Below the pieces are notes generated by a model. That model had not been told where the DNA came from, did not search any database, and worked only from the letters and a program-made list of their open reading frames with translations. From NCBI GenBank assembly GCA_029237695.1, contig CM055267.1, positions 8,459,043 to 8,523,042 of the forward strand: a stretch of DNA of 64,000 nt. Reading direction: 5' to 3'. Of this stretch, positions 11,039-26,000 are shown piece after piece. The stretch is from Conchocele bisecta. Lineage: Eukaryota; Mollusca; Bivalvia; Lucinida; Thyasiridae. The position numbers were made by a program, and so were the translations under genes. Each line of letters starts with the position of its first letter. Position 1 is the stretch's first letter.

Positions 11039-14000
11039 GTAAGTACATGTCGCTCCACTTGCTAAGGAAAATTGAAAGGGAATGGGTTTAATGTCCCAGC
11101 AACAGCTACGGTCACATAGATATCGGACCACAGTTTAAAAGTCTCATCCAACAGATTAGTGGGATGGAAATACTGTGTACCGGTAAGTAGTTTCATGCCT
11201 AGGGTGAGGATTGACTTCACAACCTCCGGTATTGAATTCAACACTTGCTAAGGAATTGTGTCAGATGTTGATCAATAACTGTGTAACTGGCTGATGGGTT
11301 TTGCGAGCAGTGTAGATCCAGATCAGCCTGTGCATCCGCAGTCTGATCAGGATCTGCACTGTTCGCCATTCCATCAATGAAACGTCCGTCATGCTTCTAA
11401 CAAGGAATATAATGAGATGATGAGATAGTTACCAGGCTACGGGAGTGTGCTATATTCAACCCTGATGATGGATGGTTGTGGCCTAGAGGTTAGAGCTCTG
11501 GACTTCAATACAAGAGGTTCAATCCCCGCCCTTGGCATGAAAAGTACTTTCATAGTATTTCCATCCCACTGGTATTTCAAATGACCTAAAATGACATGAG
11601 CTCTTGGCCTTCGGGATATTAAACGTGTACATTCATCATATTGAAATGTAGACTGGTATATTTTTTTCTGAGCCCATGAATAACATTAAAAAATAATTGC
11701 ACAATATGTTTATAATACTGCAATAATAACTGGCATTCTCAACCACTTCTATACCAGTGATTAGTAAGCCAATGTTGGCAAATAGTATAGATGAAGCTGA
11801 GCCACCCCATTAGGATCTACACGGATGTGACAACACTTTTCTGAATGAATAGTTTGGAAATTAACATCGAAGAGATCCAAAACATATTAACCCTTAGAAC
11901 GTGGGAAAGGAAAATTGTCGTCTTTTGTTTTTTATATTTTTTCTCAATAAAAACATGATCTGACAGCACTTTAGAATCATTTCCATTGGAAATGATTCTA
12001 AAGTGCTGTCAAGCCATGTTTTACCTGTCGCAGAAAAACAGAAAATATAAAATAAATAGTAGACGGAAAACAAAAATTAAACATTGTAAGGGTTTCATTG
12101 TTACCAAAATGCCCTGCAGCTTGCACAGAGTTTAGCCAGTTTGGTTTGTGATTGCAGAGTGGGTGCTGAAGCAAGTGGGAGAGTCGAGAGAGACTATGAA
12201 GATTTGTATGCCAATGTTGTTGACTCGTTCGATGGAGAAACTGGTAACTACATCTGTCCCCTCGTTCACTACAACAGGGATCCTACAACGTTTGCACAAA
12301 TATGTGGCTGTGACTGGAGAAATGTGGTTTATGGCATTTGTTGTCAGCCTAGCTCATGGCCTGCCACCAGTCATTTAACGAAATATAGACATTATGCTGT
12401 TTTTCACTACCAGTGACTGAATGGCGAACAGCGCTGACCCGGATCAGATTACGCGGATGCGCAGGTTAGCTGGGTCTGCACTGGACCATAAGCCCCATTT
12501 CTCCATTCACAGCCACATATAGGTCGGGATAATTCTGCACATTTCCACGGTTGCTTCAGTGTCTAATCTGTTTGGTTACAGCAGGAAACATGCATCAGTA
12601 ACTGAATAGCGAAATGGTGTAGGCATTGATTTCACTGTGTTGCTGATCTCAGTCTATGCTGGTTGGATAGAAAATAAACCCAGATTTGTCAAACGGTGGC
12701 TCATAACTTACACACAGGTGAACGACCCGGGACCTGTGACCTAAATAAATGACATTGAAAAAAAAATCCCATTACCCCACCCACCTGTTGTCGTACTCTA
12801 CATTGCATTTCTATAGAACCCACCTGTTGTCGTAATACGGCAGATGGAATGTTTCATGACATGTTTGTCTAACAAGCACATTATCAGTTTTATGGTAATG
12901 GCAAAGGTAAGGCCTTACGTGTGATGTGATTGTATTCATAGCAACCAGGTCCTGTCTGTCTGTAGTTTGTATGCGCTACCGCCAGTACAATTCTGTCCAG
13001 TGGAAATTAGATGTAGATTAAACACAATCTAGTATTATAAGATCGTATTGAGGCCTTATTTAACCCTTAAAATGCTGGGAACTAAAATTGCCGTCTGCTG
13101 TTGTTTTATATGTTGCCTTCTTTAACACTGTTAAAACATATGTTTTTATGAGGAATATAGAATATAAAAAATAAACAGCAGACAACAAATTTAATTCAGC
13201 AGTGTATGTGTTAAACTGCACCTACAAGCTTCTAATGTGATATAGTATGTGTGCATTGCTAGCTAGTTGTGTTTATGTGTGCATTGCTAGCTAGTTGTGT
13301 TTTGTGCTGCCACTCATTGCTAGCTGCCTGTGTTTTGTGCTTTCATTCATTGCTTGATAATTCCAGCACAAAAATATTTACACAATTCCCTAACATTTGA
13401 TTGGTCCGTAGCAAGTCTCTGTCCAAAATTTATATCCCAGTAAACTCCCATGCCAAACTACTTTCCATAACCGTCGGGCGCAGTTAAAATAATTCTCAAG
13501 AAAACGGAAAATAAACACATTTTCTTGATGAATTTATTTCAAATGCTGGAATTATAAGGAATGAATGGCCTTTTTGTGGAATTTATCGGGGATATAAACT
13601 TGGAAAAGTCGCGGGAATACTGGACGAGGCCTTCCGGCCTCGTCCAGTATTCCCGCGACTTTTCCAAGTTTATACCCCGATAAATTCCACAAAAAGACCA
13701 TTCATTCCTATAATATCTTGTGTTTTCAGGTTTCAACAACTATGCAGATGCCGCCCTAGTCCTGTGTAGTGGCAACACAAATGGTAAAACACTATGTATA
13801 GCATGTACATGGAATTATACACAATGTAACTTTATTTGCCATTATAATTCTTGGAGGCACATATCCTCCAGGGGCCCGTTTCACTAAACTTTGTACAACT
13901 AAAATGTTTGTAAGTGTAAAATTATGATTTCACATTACCAATGTTTTCTTGTTAACAATTATTTGATTTACATTTATTGAGCATTGGCTGCATATTATGC

Positions 14001-17000
14001 ATATATGCAGCCTATGCTCAATAAATGTAAATCCATCAATTGAAATTTCCAGACGATCCTAAATTTGCAATTACAAACATTTTAGTCGTACAAAGTTTAG
14101 TGAAACGGCCCCCTGTTGTTTATATCAAGCCTATTTACATCTGAAATCTGCATTAGAGATGCTTTGTATACTGGCAATGCCTTTGCAGGGTCGATATGTG
14201 GGGGAAAACAATGTGTTATTGCACACTTCACCTCTGACACAGCTTGTTCTCATAAATAGAGTCGTGAGAAAATGTGACCAATACATTGGCTATCAATGAG
14301 TCAGGAGACCTCAGCTGATGACATTATTATTAAGATATTATTAAGATTGTTTAATATTTATATGTGTATCACATGTTCAATCAAATTGTTTGTATATCCT
14401 GTATAAAATGCATTGGCATGTATATAAATAATGCATTTTAAAAGCTGAAGTTTTCAAGAAGAATATTTTCAATGTTTTAAAATCATTATGTTGCTTTCCA
14501 AAAAGGTTCTAAGGAGAGGAACTCTATAAGATAACAATCTTTCGTTCCAATCCTCTTTACACTGCTTGTATACCTAAACATGATGTAAATTATTATTTAG
14601 TAAAATATGTTTATACCAAAGGTTCCAAGTTTGTAACAATAGTATAGTCAATCACCTGTGCTGCATGTTCCACCACTGCATCGCCGACACGTGGCCTTGT
14701 AATCAATCCCCATTTCTCCAGTCACATTTCAATACAATTTAAAATGGTTGGAAGTAGATACATCACCGATACATGTGACCTTGTAGAGAGTCAGCAGTGG
14801 AGGTGCTCCCTGTCTCCGGACAAACTCGCCAGCCTGCCGGCGCTCCAGGGGCTGCGGAGGCGTGTGCAGGTAACTATTTTGCTGTGTAACTTTTGAAGCT
14901 TTAAACTGTAATACACTCAAAGCTAATACTTGGTTTGTAGCTTCCTTACTGTGTCTAGATGATGTAAATGCATGTAATTGTTATTGCTTTGTCAGTCGGC
15001 TTTTATTTTTGTCGTTCGCACTTGTGGACAGCGCGATATAGTCGGCACATTGGCGTTCGTATATACGTCTGTACGTACGTACATGTGTCTGCTTTATTGA
15101 TTAAAGTTTTTTTTAGTACTATCAAATGCATTAGCGGGCGCGACATGCGGGCCGCGGCTATCTAGTTTTTGTAACTGGCTGAGCTTGTCATCGTGAAAAA
15201 TTTACATCCGATTTTCATCGAACGTTATCAACATATTTATATTAACAATTTCTGAGATGAGTTTGTAACTGCCATATATATTTGTAACTGTATATTGTAG
15301 TTATTTCCTTTGAATATATATAGACAATATATCGATTGAAAATTCTCACCCTTTGCATTTCTTTATGGACTGAAAAGTTGCTACCATTTCTTTATTCAGC
15401 CACCGTTTCAATGCCAGTGGAATAATTACTTTAATACTTACTTACTTACATAAAATTGTGAACCGACAGACCACATTTCTTATTCCATCTGTGATTGACC
15501 GGGTCTTTATGAGTTTTACACAAAGGTTGAGTCGTCTCTCCTTACACAAAGCCCTTCATTGGCACTGATCATGCTTTTATTACAGTCGGCTAATGTCAAA
15601 CAACGTTCCGCCAGCTCCAGAGATGATCCACTCCCATTCTGTGGCGGTACTAAGTCGAAACCAGGTGAAGCCAAGTCGGCAGCTGTGGCAACCATGGCCA
15701 ATGTCTGTCCGAGTCGAGCCCCCGACCAGCGGAGTGACGGACTGATGGACATGTATACCCAGCAGCGGGACAGTGCATCAGACCGACAACCTGTCGTACA
15801 GAACAGACCCACTCACAGGGGGTCTACTCCCGATGTTGATGCACAGTCAAAGCCCAGCGGAAAACCACTCTTCTCATCTGGAGGTAGATTCAGTGGAGCC
15901 TCTTTAGAGAGGTTCCACTGGTATTAAGGTATCATATGAGCACTGTACTTTGTAATCAAGACCAGACATCTCCATAATAAATAACAGTGAAACGCAGCAC
16001 AATTACAGGGCTCCAGAATAGGAATTAATAATTGAGTATTGTCACTCCATCATTTCTGAAGCAATTGGGTATTTCAAAATTTTAATTGTGTAAAATAGAA
16101 TCACACTACTGTTTACACATCAGCAGACCGCACTTATTGAATAGTTTGCTTCTAAATGAAAACACATCTTTGTATTTCATTAGAATTGTCTCCTTGGAGA
16201 CCATTTTAATGAAATCCCAAGATAGGTTTTCATGGAAAAATAAGAAAAATATGCTATATTTATGGTCTGTTTATTGTTTTTTGTAGCATGATAAAACCAC
16301 AAATTTTTCATTGCTTTTTGATACTCGCTACTTCTGATTTCAATTGGGTTTTTGGCAATTTTAATTACCTTATCTGGAGCTCTGCAATTAAACACAAATA
16401 TTTCATAAACCATGATTTTACAGTCAGTTTTATACCACACTACGTAACAATGATTCACATTTCATTAGCGGTAATATGGTCTAAAAGAATAGGTGTGTTT
16501 CCAGTTACGTCCTGGAAAAAAAACGGGTCAGTCGGTCGGCATTTTATTTTATTTTGTACAAAATTTCTGTTGACATGGTGTTAAAATAAAGCGTTCATGA
16601 ATGTTGTTGTTTTTTCTACCTCCGGAAATGGCGTGTTATGAAGAAATGACAAGTATAAAGTTATCCCCAGCAACAAGGGACCCAACATTTCGGAACCAAA
16701 AAATATATTTTTCCAATAAAACATTACGGTCGGGGTTAATGAAACATTGTTTCTTGCAACATTTGTGTGATGTGTTTACATGTTCCATATTTGTAGGCAG
16801 TGTGTTTGGCCAGTATGGAGGAAAGCAAGGTGGGCCTGGTGGATCTATGGGACACAGACGCCCGTCTGAGGTAACCACAGATCTCGGCATCATTTAGTTC
16901 CCTTGTCACATCCGACACTGTATTTAGTTCTTATAGATTTCAAACTTTAAATATATTTCCTTAAAAGTATGAAACAATATCACAGCACATGCAACATTTA

Positions 17001-20000
17001 AAGAGTGTGTCGAACGTCCAACAATCAATTGTGGAGGGGAAACAGAGAGAAACGAGTGATCGTCTGTTCATCTGTCCGTCGCTGTTGTACATTGTTCAGT
17101 GGTCACAAGATCAATCTTCAACTGAATACAATAAACGTTCTTTCACTGTCTGTATCTCATGAAATTTTATACAATGAAACCTCTCAAACGGACACCCTGG
17201 ACACCCAGTTTAGAGATATTCCACTGTAAATATGGCCAGAGATATTCCACTGTAAATATGACCATTATGGGACATACTTTCGTCTTTTGCAATCATGAAC
17301 ATGCATTATTATCTGAGATGTGTTACCAAGAAACCTCTCAAATTGAGATCACATATATTTTCTTGGTGTCCGGTTGTAGAGGTTCCTCTGTATTTCAAAA
17401 TGCAGAAATCGCCCACCTTACATTTGTGCTGCAAGAAATCACCCACCTTACATTTGTGCTGCAAGAAATCACCCACCTTACATTTGTGCTGCAAGAAATC
17501 ACCTGCTAGTGACGGTAAATCTAGGGACACTTGTCATCGAAACCAACTCCGGGATCCATGAATAACGTCCAGATTTCTCAAACCACCTGGCAAACTCATA
17601 CTTGATATAAATGTTTTATTAGACACATAATGCCTGTCTATGTTTGCAGCCTGTCCATACCGGGCGGGGCCAGCTAGAGGATCAGACCGCGGGTGGTGGC
17701 GGGGTGATGGGACACACCCGGCCAGACACGGCCGCCACACAAGCCTTCCGCACGGCCAGGCAGCAAATGGTGTGTAGCTAACTACATGCATATCAGGCAT
17801 GTTTCAGGGTTGGAAATATTCAGGATTTCATGTTCCTGATAATTCCTGAAAAATACTAATGTTTCAACATGGGAAGCACACTTTTACGCATTTATGGGTG
17901 CAAAAATATGTTTGTTTAGCCATTTTCAGGATTTTGCATTTGGAACTGTCCACACCCCTGACGTTTGATAGGTTTATACCATTCATCTCGGGTGTAACCA
18001 TTTGGGAGTTATTATACCCACTTTTTTGGGAAAAAATGGGTATATTGTTTTCTTATACCCACTTTTTTGGGAAAAAATGGGTATATTGTTTTCGTCACGA
18101 GTGTCCGTCCGTCCGTACGTCCGTCACGTTTCTTGTAACTCGAAAAACTTTTTCACCTTCATACCTACGCGCCTGATATTTGGTATGTAGCTTCGTTATC
18201 ATGTGCAGATGTGCAAAGTGAATTCGGATTTTTCATCCGACCCTCCATCATGGATTATCTCCACCTTTCGGACTCAGAATTTGCCATTTTTTCCTTGTAA
18301 CTCGAAAAACTTTTTCACCTTCATGCCTACGCGCCTGATATTTGGTATGTACCTTCGTTATCATGTGCAGATGCGCAAAGTGAATTCTGATTTTTCATCC
18401 AACCCTCCATCATCGATTATCTCCCCCTTCAGAATTTCCCATTTTTTCCTTGTAACTCGAAAAACTTTTTTACCTTCATACCTACGCGCCTGATATTTGC
18501 TATGTAGCTTCGTTATCATGTGCACATGCGCAAAGTGAATTCGGATTTTTGATCCGACCCTCCATCATGGATTATCTCCCCCTTTTGGACTCAGAATTTC
18601 CCACTTTTTCCTTGTAACTCGAAAAAGAAATTCACCTTCATACCTACGCGCCTGATATTTGGTATGTAGCTTCGTTATCATGTGCAGATGTGCAAAGTGA
18701 ATTCGGATTTTTGATCCGACCCTCCATCATGGATTATCTCCCCCTTTCGGACTCAGAATTTTCCTATTTTTCATTGTAAGTCGAAAAACTTTCTCACCTT
18801 AATACCTACATTTCTGATATTTGATATGTAGCTTCCTTATGATGCGCAAAGTGAATTCGGATTTTTGATCCGACCTCCCATCATGGATTATCTCCCCCTT
18901 TCGGACTTAGAATTTCACTATTTTTCCTCGTAGGTCAAAAAACTTTTTCACCTTAATACCTACGCGTCTGATATTTGGTTCGTAGCTTCGTTTTGATGTG
19001 CTGATGCGCAAAGTGAATTCGGATTTTTTATCCGACCCTCCATCATGGATTACCTCCCCCTTTCGGACTTAGCATTTGGGGAAAGTGGGTATATTGCGAT
19101 GGCGCACCATCGACTTTTTCTAGTTTTGAATGAAAAAATGTGAATTTTCTTGAAATGTTTTGTACATGGCAATAACCATTTGGTAGAACATACTCGTAAT
19201 TCCTCAGGATATCTCTGCTTTATTGCATAAACATTTCCCCATAAGCTGCTGTAATATTTAAGAAAAAAATGTTGAAGCGGAAGTAAATATTAGATGCGTG
19301 TGCCATACATGTACATTACCCGCTATGACCATGGGCATGTTGGAGACGAGCCATGTGATTTTGTGCCTATGAAGATGTTCGATATCTCCTCATAGTCCTG
19401 AAATTACAACAAAGTATACTTATCTAGCAAAGTCTACTTTGAAGGAATAATCATTTATTTTTCCCGAAATGCATTATTTCACATAGAACTAACGACTGCA
19501 TATATTTGATGATTAAAAGTATGCAGAATTATTATACTGAATTTATTACATTATCACAGCCAAACTGGCTGTGATAATGTAATACATTCAGTATAATAAA
19601 AATTAATAAATTTATCATTAAATTGAAAATTTCTCCCTCAAAGTATACTTTGCTAGATAAGTATACTTTACAATATTGACGAAATAGGCTACAGAGAAAA
19701 TGCTGAATAGAATTCCGCATTTGCTATGAACATTTCGTAAACTTTGGATGTCATTTACAGAAATACCGGTTTCTGTAAATATTGCTCATGATTCTCATTT
19801 AATAGCACATCACATGACTTTTCTCATGTGAGTATCGGTATAGTATGGCGGGCATGTTTCAGCACATTGACCAGCAGAGGAAGTACGGGGGTGGGGCGGG
19901 CAGTGGTCAGCCCCAAGGCCCAGTCAGTACCACGGCGTATGGCACCGGCAAGAAGTCACTTGGCACCAGGTATGGACAATTCACTTGAAACTTCATGTGC

Positions 20001-23000
20001 ATGTTTCTCATCACTCATATTTTCATTCCCCGCCCCATCCATGCTCCCCCGTACCCAATGTCAAGGTCAAATAACAGTAGTGCGCGTTTTGATTCTCCTA
20101 TAACTTCTTTACTTTACTGTTCATCCCAGTGACCTTGCGAGGTGAAATAATTGCGGTTTATGTTTCAGGCGTGGGTTGAACAGTCGGTTTGTGCCACCGG
20201 TGATGAACAGAGAAGATGACGGGTAATGTTTGCACGTACCTGCACATACCACACAGCTCGCAATGCTGTAGCTCCTTATCTGCCAACAACGAGTATTCAC
20301 TGAGCATCCTCAGCCTGTTGAAATGTAGCTGATCTGTAGCCTATTTCATCAACATTGTAAAGTATACTTATCTAGCAAAGTATACTTTGAGGGAGAAATT
20401 TTCAATTTAAGGATAAATTTATTCTTTTTTGTTATACTGAATTTATTACATTATCACAGCCATTTTGGCTGTGATAATGTAATAAATTCAGTATAATAAT
20501 TCTGCATACTTTTAATCATGAAATATATGCAGTCGTTAGTTGTATATGAAATAATGCATTTCAGGAAAAATAAATGATTACTCCCTCAAAGTATACTTTG
20601 CTAGAAAAGTATAATTTGCAATGTTGGTGAAATAGGCTACAGGTCACTACCATGCTATTGGGGTAGCTGAATACAACGTAAACTGCAGTAATGTTCCCAT
20701 CTATATTGCAGAATAGGTCACTGCATAGTAACTGATTTATGTTTGAGACGCAGAAATGGGGCTTATCACATGAAAACCTTGTGATGACGTGCTGTAACCC
20801 ATTTCATAAATGTGATATGACACACGTGTAATAACACCTGCAGTGAATTTCATTGGCTGGCCGTATCACCCTAATATCGTATTCATATTATACGCCAACG
20901 TTGTGCCAAAAGAACAAAACGGAGACGTTCCAAATGACATCCCTAATGGCAAAGCAACGATGTTTTGATGTTGACATCATGCTATTGTAAACGTCATTAG
21001 TTTCTAGAAGAGTCGGTGACTCAGTAAAATCACTACAATTGTTAAAATGGGCTCCCGTTTAGCAGTATGAAATATTTACAAAGAACCTATACTATGGCAT
21101 ATGTATAATACATTTGTTGCTAGTATTAAAACTATTTTTCTCCGTGGATATTTTCAGCTTGATGCGAAAATAGTCAATGGCGTTTTCTCACTGAAACATT
21201 TGATATCTCCCAAGTTTTCTACTCTTTGGGGTGTGAAGTCGTGAGATAAACAGAATCTCAAACTCATTTCTATTTGATATGAAACTCGTCAGCAATTTTA
21301 TGCACCTCGCCTTATAAATTGTGCGTGACTCATTTCATAAATCGCATATCAAATGGAAACTCGTTTTGAGATCTTCTATTTATGGGATTTGTGACCAGTG
21401 TAGATCCAGGTCAAATGGTACACTCCTGTAGATAAACTATGATATATATTGCTTGTTGCAAGCATGACTTGTTTTTCATTTGTGGAATGGCGAACAGTGC
21501 AGATCCTGATCAGACTGCGGATGCACAGGCTGATCTGGATCTACACTGGCCGCAAAACCCATAAGCCCCATTTCTCCAGTCACAGCCACATATCACAATG
21601 TCAACCTGGGATTCCCTGTATGTCCCAAAACTGCCATTAGTTCAAACAATATTTATTTCTATAAGATAAGTGATATACATACATGTAATACATACAGCTT
21701 GAAATAGGATTAGAAAATGAGCTATTACGCTTACGTGAATTCTTCTGGACAAAATGCCTTCGCTTATTTTTTTTCACCAACCATCTGTAATGCTGCGTCA
21801 ATGTAGAAAGTCTGATGAAAATCTGCTTCTGCACTAGAATGTCATTTACACACTAGAAATATTATATCATTAATTACGTTGTGTTATTTGAGCAGTCCTC
21901 AGCTGAGGCGGCACACGTTTGTGACACGCCATGTGATTTTGTACCTTCGGACATCTGTGATATTTCATTAAATACGTTTGCAAAATATTTTTCAAAAATA
22001 AAGTCAAAATTTTCAGAATATTTAATATAATTCCGCACGTACTTTTGATGCCATTAAATTTTGTAAACGTATTTCATGAAATTACGCAGATGTTTGAAGG
22101 TACAAAATCACATGGCGTGTCTCATTTGTGATTAATTACAACTTGTTATTATTTCGACCATTTGCATTCACAGATCAGGGGTGGGTATTTTCATGATATA
22201 TCCTGAAATCATGTCGGATTCGAGGTTCCTGATAATTTATGTTTCTGCATGGTAAGCACACTTTTACGCATTTGTGGGTGCAAAAATGTGTTTGTTTAGC
22301 CATTTTCAGGATTTGGCATTTGGAACTGACCCCCGACGGATGTAAATGTGCACAGTCGTAATATGATTATGGTATAATAGTTTTGCTGATGGCAGTGGTA
22401 AGCTACTTCAGTGGATGAATGGTAAAACACATAGGCCTCGATCAGATGGTGCAGATACGCAGGCTGATCTGGGAATGTGCTATGTCTGTTTCAATCTTTT
22501 TAAGGTGCCTCATTTCTCATTTGGCAGCCGATATTTAGAACCCATACTGCAGTTGTGTATCACATGTGCCGATATAGTACAGTGACCATGTACCGTAAAC
22601 ATCGTTAGGTACCTTGGGTCCGTTTCATTAATCTTCGTACGACTAAAATGTTTGTAAGTGCAAATTTAGGATAGTCTGGAAATTTCAATTGATGGATTTA
22701 CATTTATTGAGCATAGGCTGCATATGCTCAATAAATGTAAATCCAATAATTGTTTACAAGAAAACGTTGTTAATGTGAAATTTGCAGACTATCATAATTT
22801 TGCACTTGAGAATATTTTAGTCGTACGAAGTTTAGTGAAACGCGTCCCTGTTCTCAGACCACTGTCCATGTCAAGGTGGCTATGACCATGTCATGTAACC
22901 GTGGATGTTGTAGTAACGAGGCAGCGATGACCGTCACCCGGGTGGTGCTCAAGTCAGGGCCGGGGGTCGGCAGGGAACCGGGCGTGGTCGACGACGAACG

Positions 23001-26000
23001 CCTCAAGGGGATCGAGCCCAAGATGGTGGAGCTTATCATGAATGAGGTGGGCGTGGTATAGAGAGAATACCAGTCTAGTGTCTTTTGATGTCAAAGTTAT
23101 CAATAGTGTATCGTATATCAGTCCCCACGGTGGGCGTAGTATAACATAACACCACCATCATGTTACAGTGTGTCAGGCAATCTGAACTGGATCAGGGTAT
23201 AAGTATCTTTTGTAAATGAAAATAAAATGTTAGCACATACACAATTCAATTCTGTATGTGGTCTTGTCATTTGTCATTTTTTTAACGTCATTTGCTTGAA
23301 TTATCATGCTTTTACTTTTACACAATCTATATCGGTTAAATGTGGAGATACGGAAGAATATCTTGTATACTGGCCCAAATATTTTCAGCATACTTGTATT
23401 CTATTGTCGTGCTCAAATATTGGAGCCTGAGCTAGGCTCTATATTGGTCTCCATTCAGACAGTAGTGCATCAATATAGCACCAATAAGATGAGGTAATAA
23501 TATAACTACATGTACATGTATATATGACCGTGTCAGAATCTACACTTTAGCATCTGTATTGGTCTAAAACTGTTAGTGTTCTGAGCATATTCTCCAAATT
23601 CTACTCAAAATCACTGAGTTTTATCTCAGTCACGACCAATCAAACTCCATGATGGAGTACGTGCCCAGCCAGTTGTATAAACCCAGGCCCTGGTGTTGTA
23701 GATCATGGACCACGGACCCCAGGTGGGCTGGGACGACGTTGCTGGCCTCGAGTTTGCCAAGAAGACCATCAAGGAGATAGTTGTCTGGCCCATGCTGAGG
23801 CCGTAAGTCTACTCTACTTTACTAGCCATTATATAGCTCAGGCAGATATAGCAAGCTGACGACTTGGTTTTCAGTGTTCTATCCATACTTACCCCTCAAT
23901 TGAACATGAACACAAATTGTTTATCATCATGTTTATCTTCACTCGTGCCCAAAGTTAAGATCAACATACAGTAGAACCTCTCTAAACCAGACACCAATAC
24001 ACCTGTGATCTTATTTTTAAGGAGTTTGTTGGTCATTTATCTGAGGTGATAATGTCTGTTCATGATCACATAGCACACAACTAGCTTAGAATGGTCAAAT
24101 GCCTGATTTACAGTGAAACCTCTCGAAACCAGACACCATGGGGATCTCCCAGGGTGTACGGTTTAGAGAAGTTTCACTGTACATTGTTATGTTGATAAAT
24201 GTAGTGTTTTATACCCTCACTTTGAGCTAATGTGGGATACTAGTCAGATTGCCCATCAGTCTGTCCGTCTGTTTGTGGGTGTCAGGTGGGAGTATGTGAT
24301 GGGTTATTTAACGATCAGGTTTCATCCTTACCAGAATTCCGACTGGAGACCTGGTTTGGCCCTTAACATAAGTCTTTGGCATTTTGTATGCGACAGTTGA
24401 ATCTGGTTATACACCTTATGTGAGTATTACGATTACTCGAAATCCTATTTTAGGGGAAGGGGCCAAGTGACTGGTGTGGTATGGACCTGGCACCAGATCA
24501 GGTTATTCTAATTTCAGGGCTGAATATTTGTTTTCTCTATGTAAATATTCCATTCTGATTTTGGTATTTTCCCCCCAATGCAGCAGGTGAAAACGGGATT
24601 GAACCCATTTGCCCGGCCTTACATGACCTTAGCTGTTGATAGGCCGTTAAACACCAATAAACAAACAAACTGTCCGTCTGTTTATGTTTCCCTTCATGAA
24701 TCTCCTTGATAGTGCGCACAATGTACATGCATTCCTCTGATGGTCCTCTATCATGCTGTGTAAAGTCCATACCCCTCTGACCCCCACTAGTCCCAAAGAG
24801 AAGGTCACAGACTTGGTGTGTTCTCAAAACCCAACATAGCGGTAAATACCTTTAATACTTTACTTCTACAGAACTTCTTGATATAGTTCACACATTGGAA
24901 AATTGACAGAATGAAATGTTGTCTATTGTTTCACTTCTAAACAGTTAAACATTACGTACACGCAATTGTAGTGTCAGAATTATACGGCAATGCTTTTCAC
25001 TAACCTTGACACTGTAATACAGAGTGTCAAGGTTAATAGTGAAAATCATTGCTGTATGATTCTGACACTACAATTGTTTTTGTGCAGCTGAATGTTTTGC
25101 CCTACTGCTGATTATGTTCACAGGGATATATTTACTGGATTACGCGGCCCACCAAAAGGTCTCCTGCTCTTCGGCCCTCCAGGCACGGGCAAAACTCTGA
25201 TTGGTGAGTACTCCACTCGGAACATAGAGCCTTGCTGCACTTGGAGGTGAGCCTTCCCTTCACTCCCATACCACTGCCAAGCAGTTTGATAATACAGTAG
25301 AACCTGTCTAAAGCGGACACCCTGGCGACCCCAATGTGTTTAAGTTAGATGGGTTCACTGTCATTTATGTCATTGTCGTGTCTGTTCACGATTGAAAATG
25401 ACAAAAACTGTTCATGGAGTACTGTACTGTACTGGGGATCTCCCACACTGTACTGGGGACCTCCCACACTGTACTGGGGACCTCCCACACTGTACTGGGG
25501 ACCTCCCATGGTGTCCGGTTTATAGAGGTCCCACTGTAGTTTATTGACATGCTGTGGTTCTTTGTTTATCCTGGTGTGTGTCCATGTATCATGTTCACAT
25601 TCAGGAAGAATTACCCCCACCACTTGATGTGTTGTAAATTCACATTACAAGTACTTGCATAAGCATAGTAATACTACCACCATTTACCAAGTACATGTAG
25701 AAACATTGGTCCGAAGTGACTTTCATTGACTGCCATGTTAACCCTTTCACCCTGAGATAACTTGCTTAGACTGCTTCATGTTAATTTTTTTCTTCATTAA
25801 TTATAGTGAGGAATAATTATTTAAAACTCTGAAAAGTATTGTTAGTCAAATACTGTATATCCAGATGAGACGGCTAGTTAAGAGCTAGCTCATCTGAATC
25901 TACAGTGTTTGCAAGTGTTGGCTTTATAGGGTGGAAAGTGTTATAGTATAGCTATAAAAGTAACCATCTTCCATCACATTATCCCTTTGAATGCGGGAAC

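Noticed and set aside
11470..11545. Possible tRNA gene (A and B box)
   Set aside because: No closed acceptor or anticodon stem; the same sequence recurs as a SINE head at several places.
22858..22913. Upstream extension of FIGNL1 exon 10 from the CTCAG acceptor
   Set aside because: It is out of phase with exon 9 and the added residues lack similarity to FIGNL1; kept only as a possible alternative splice.
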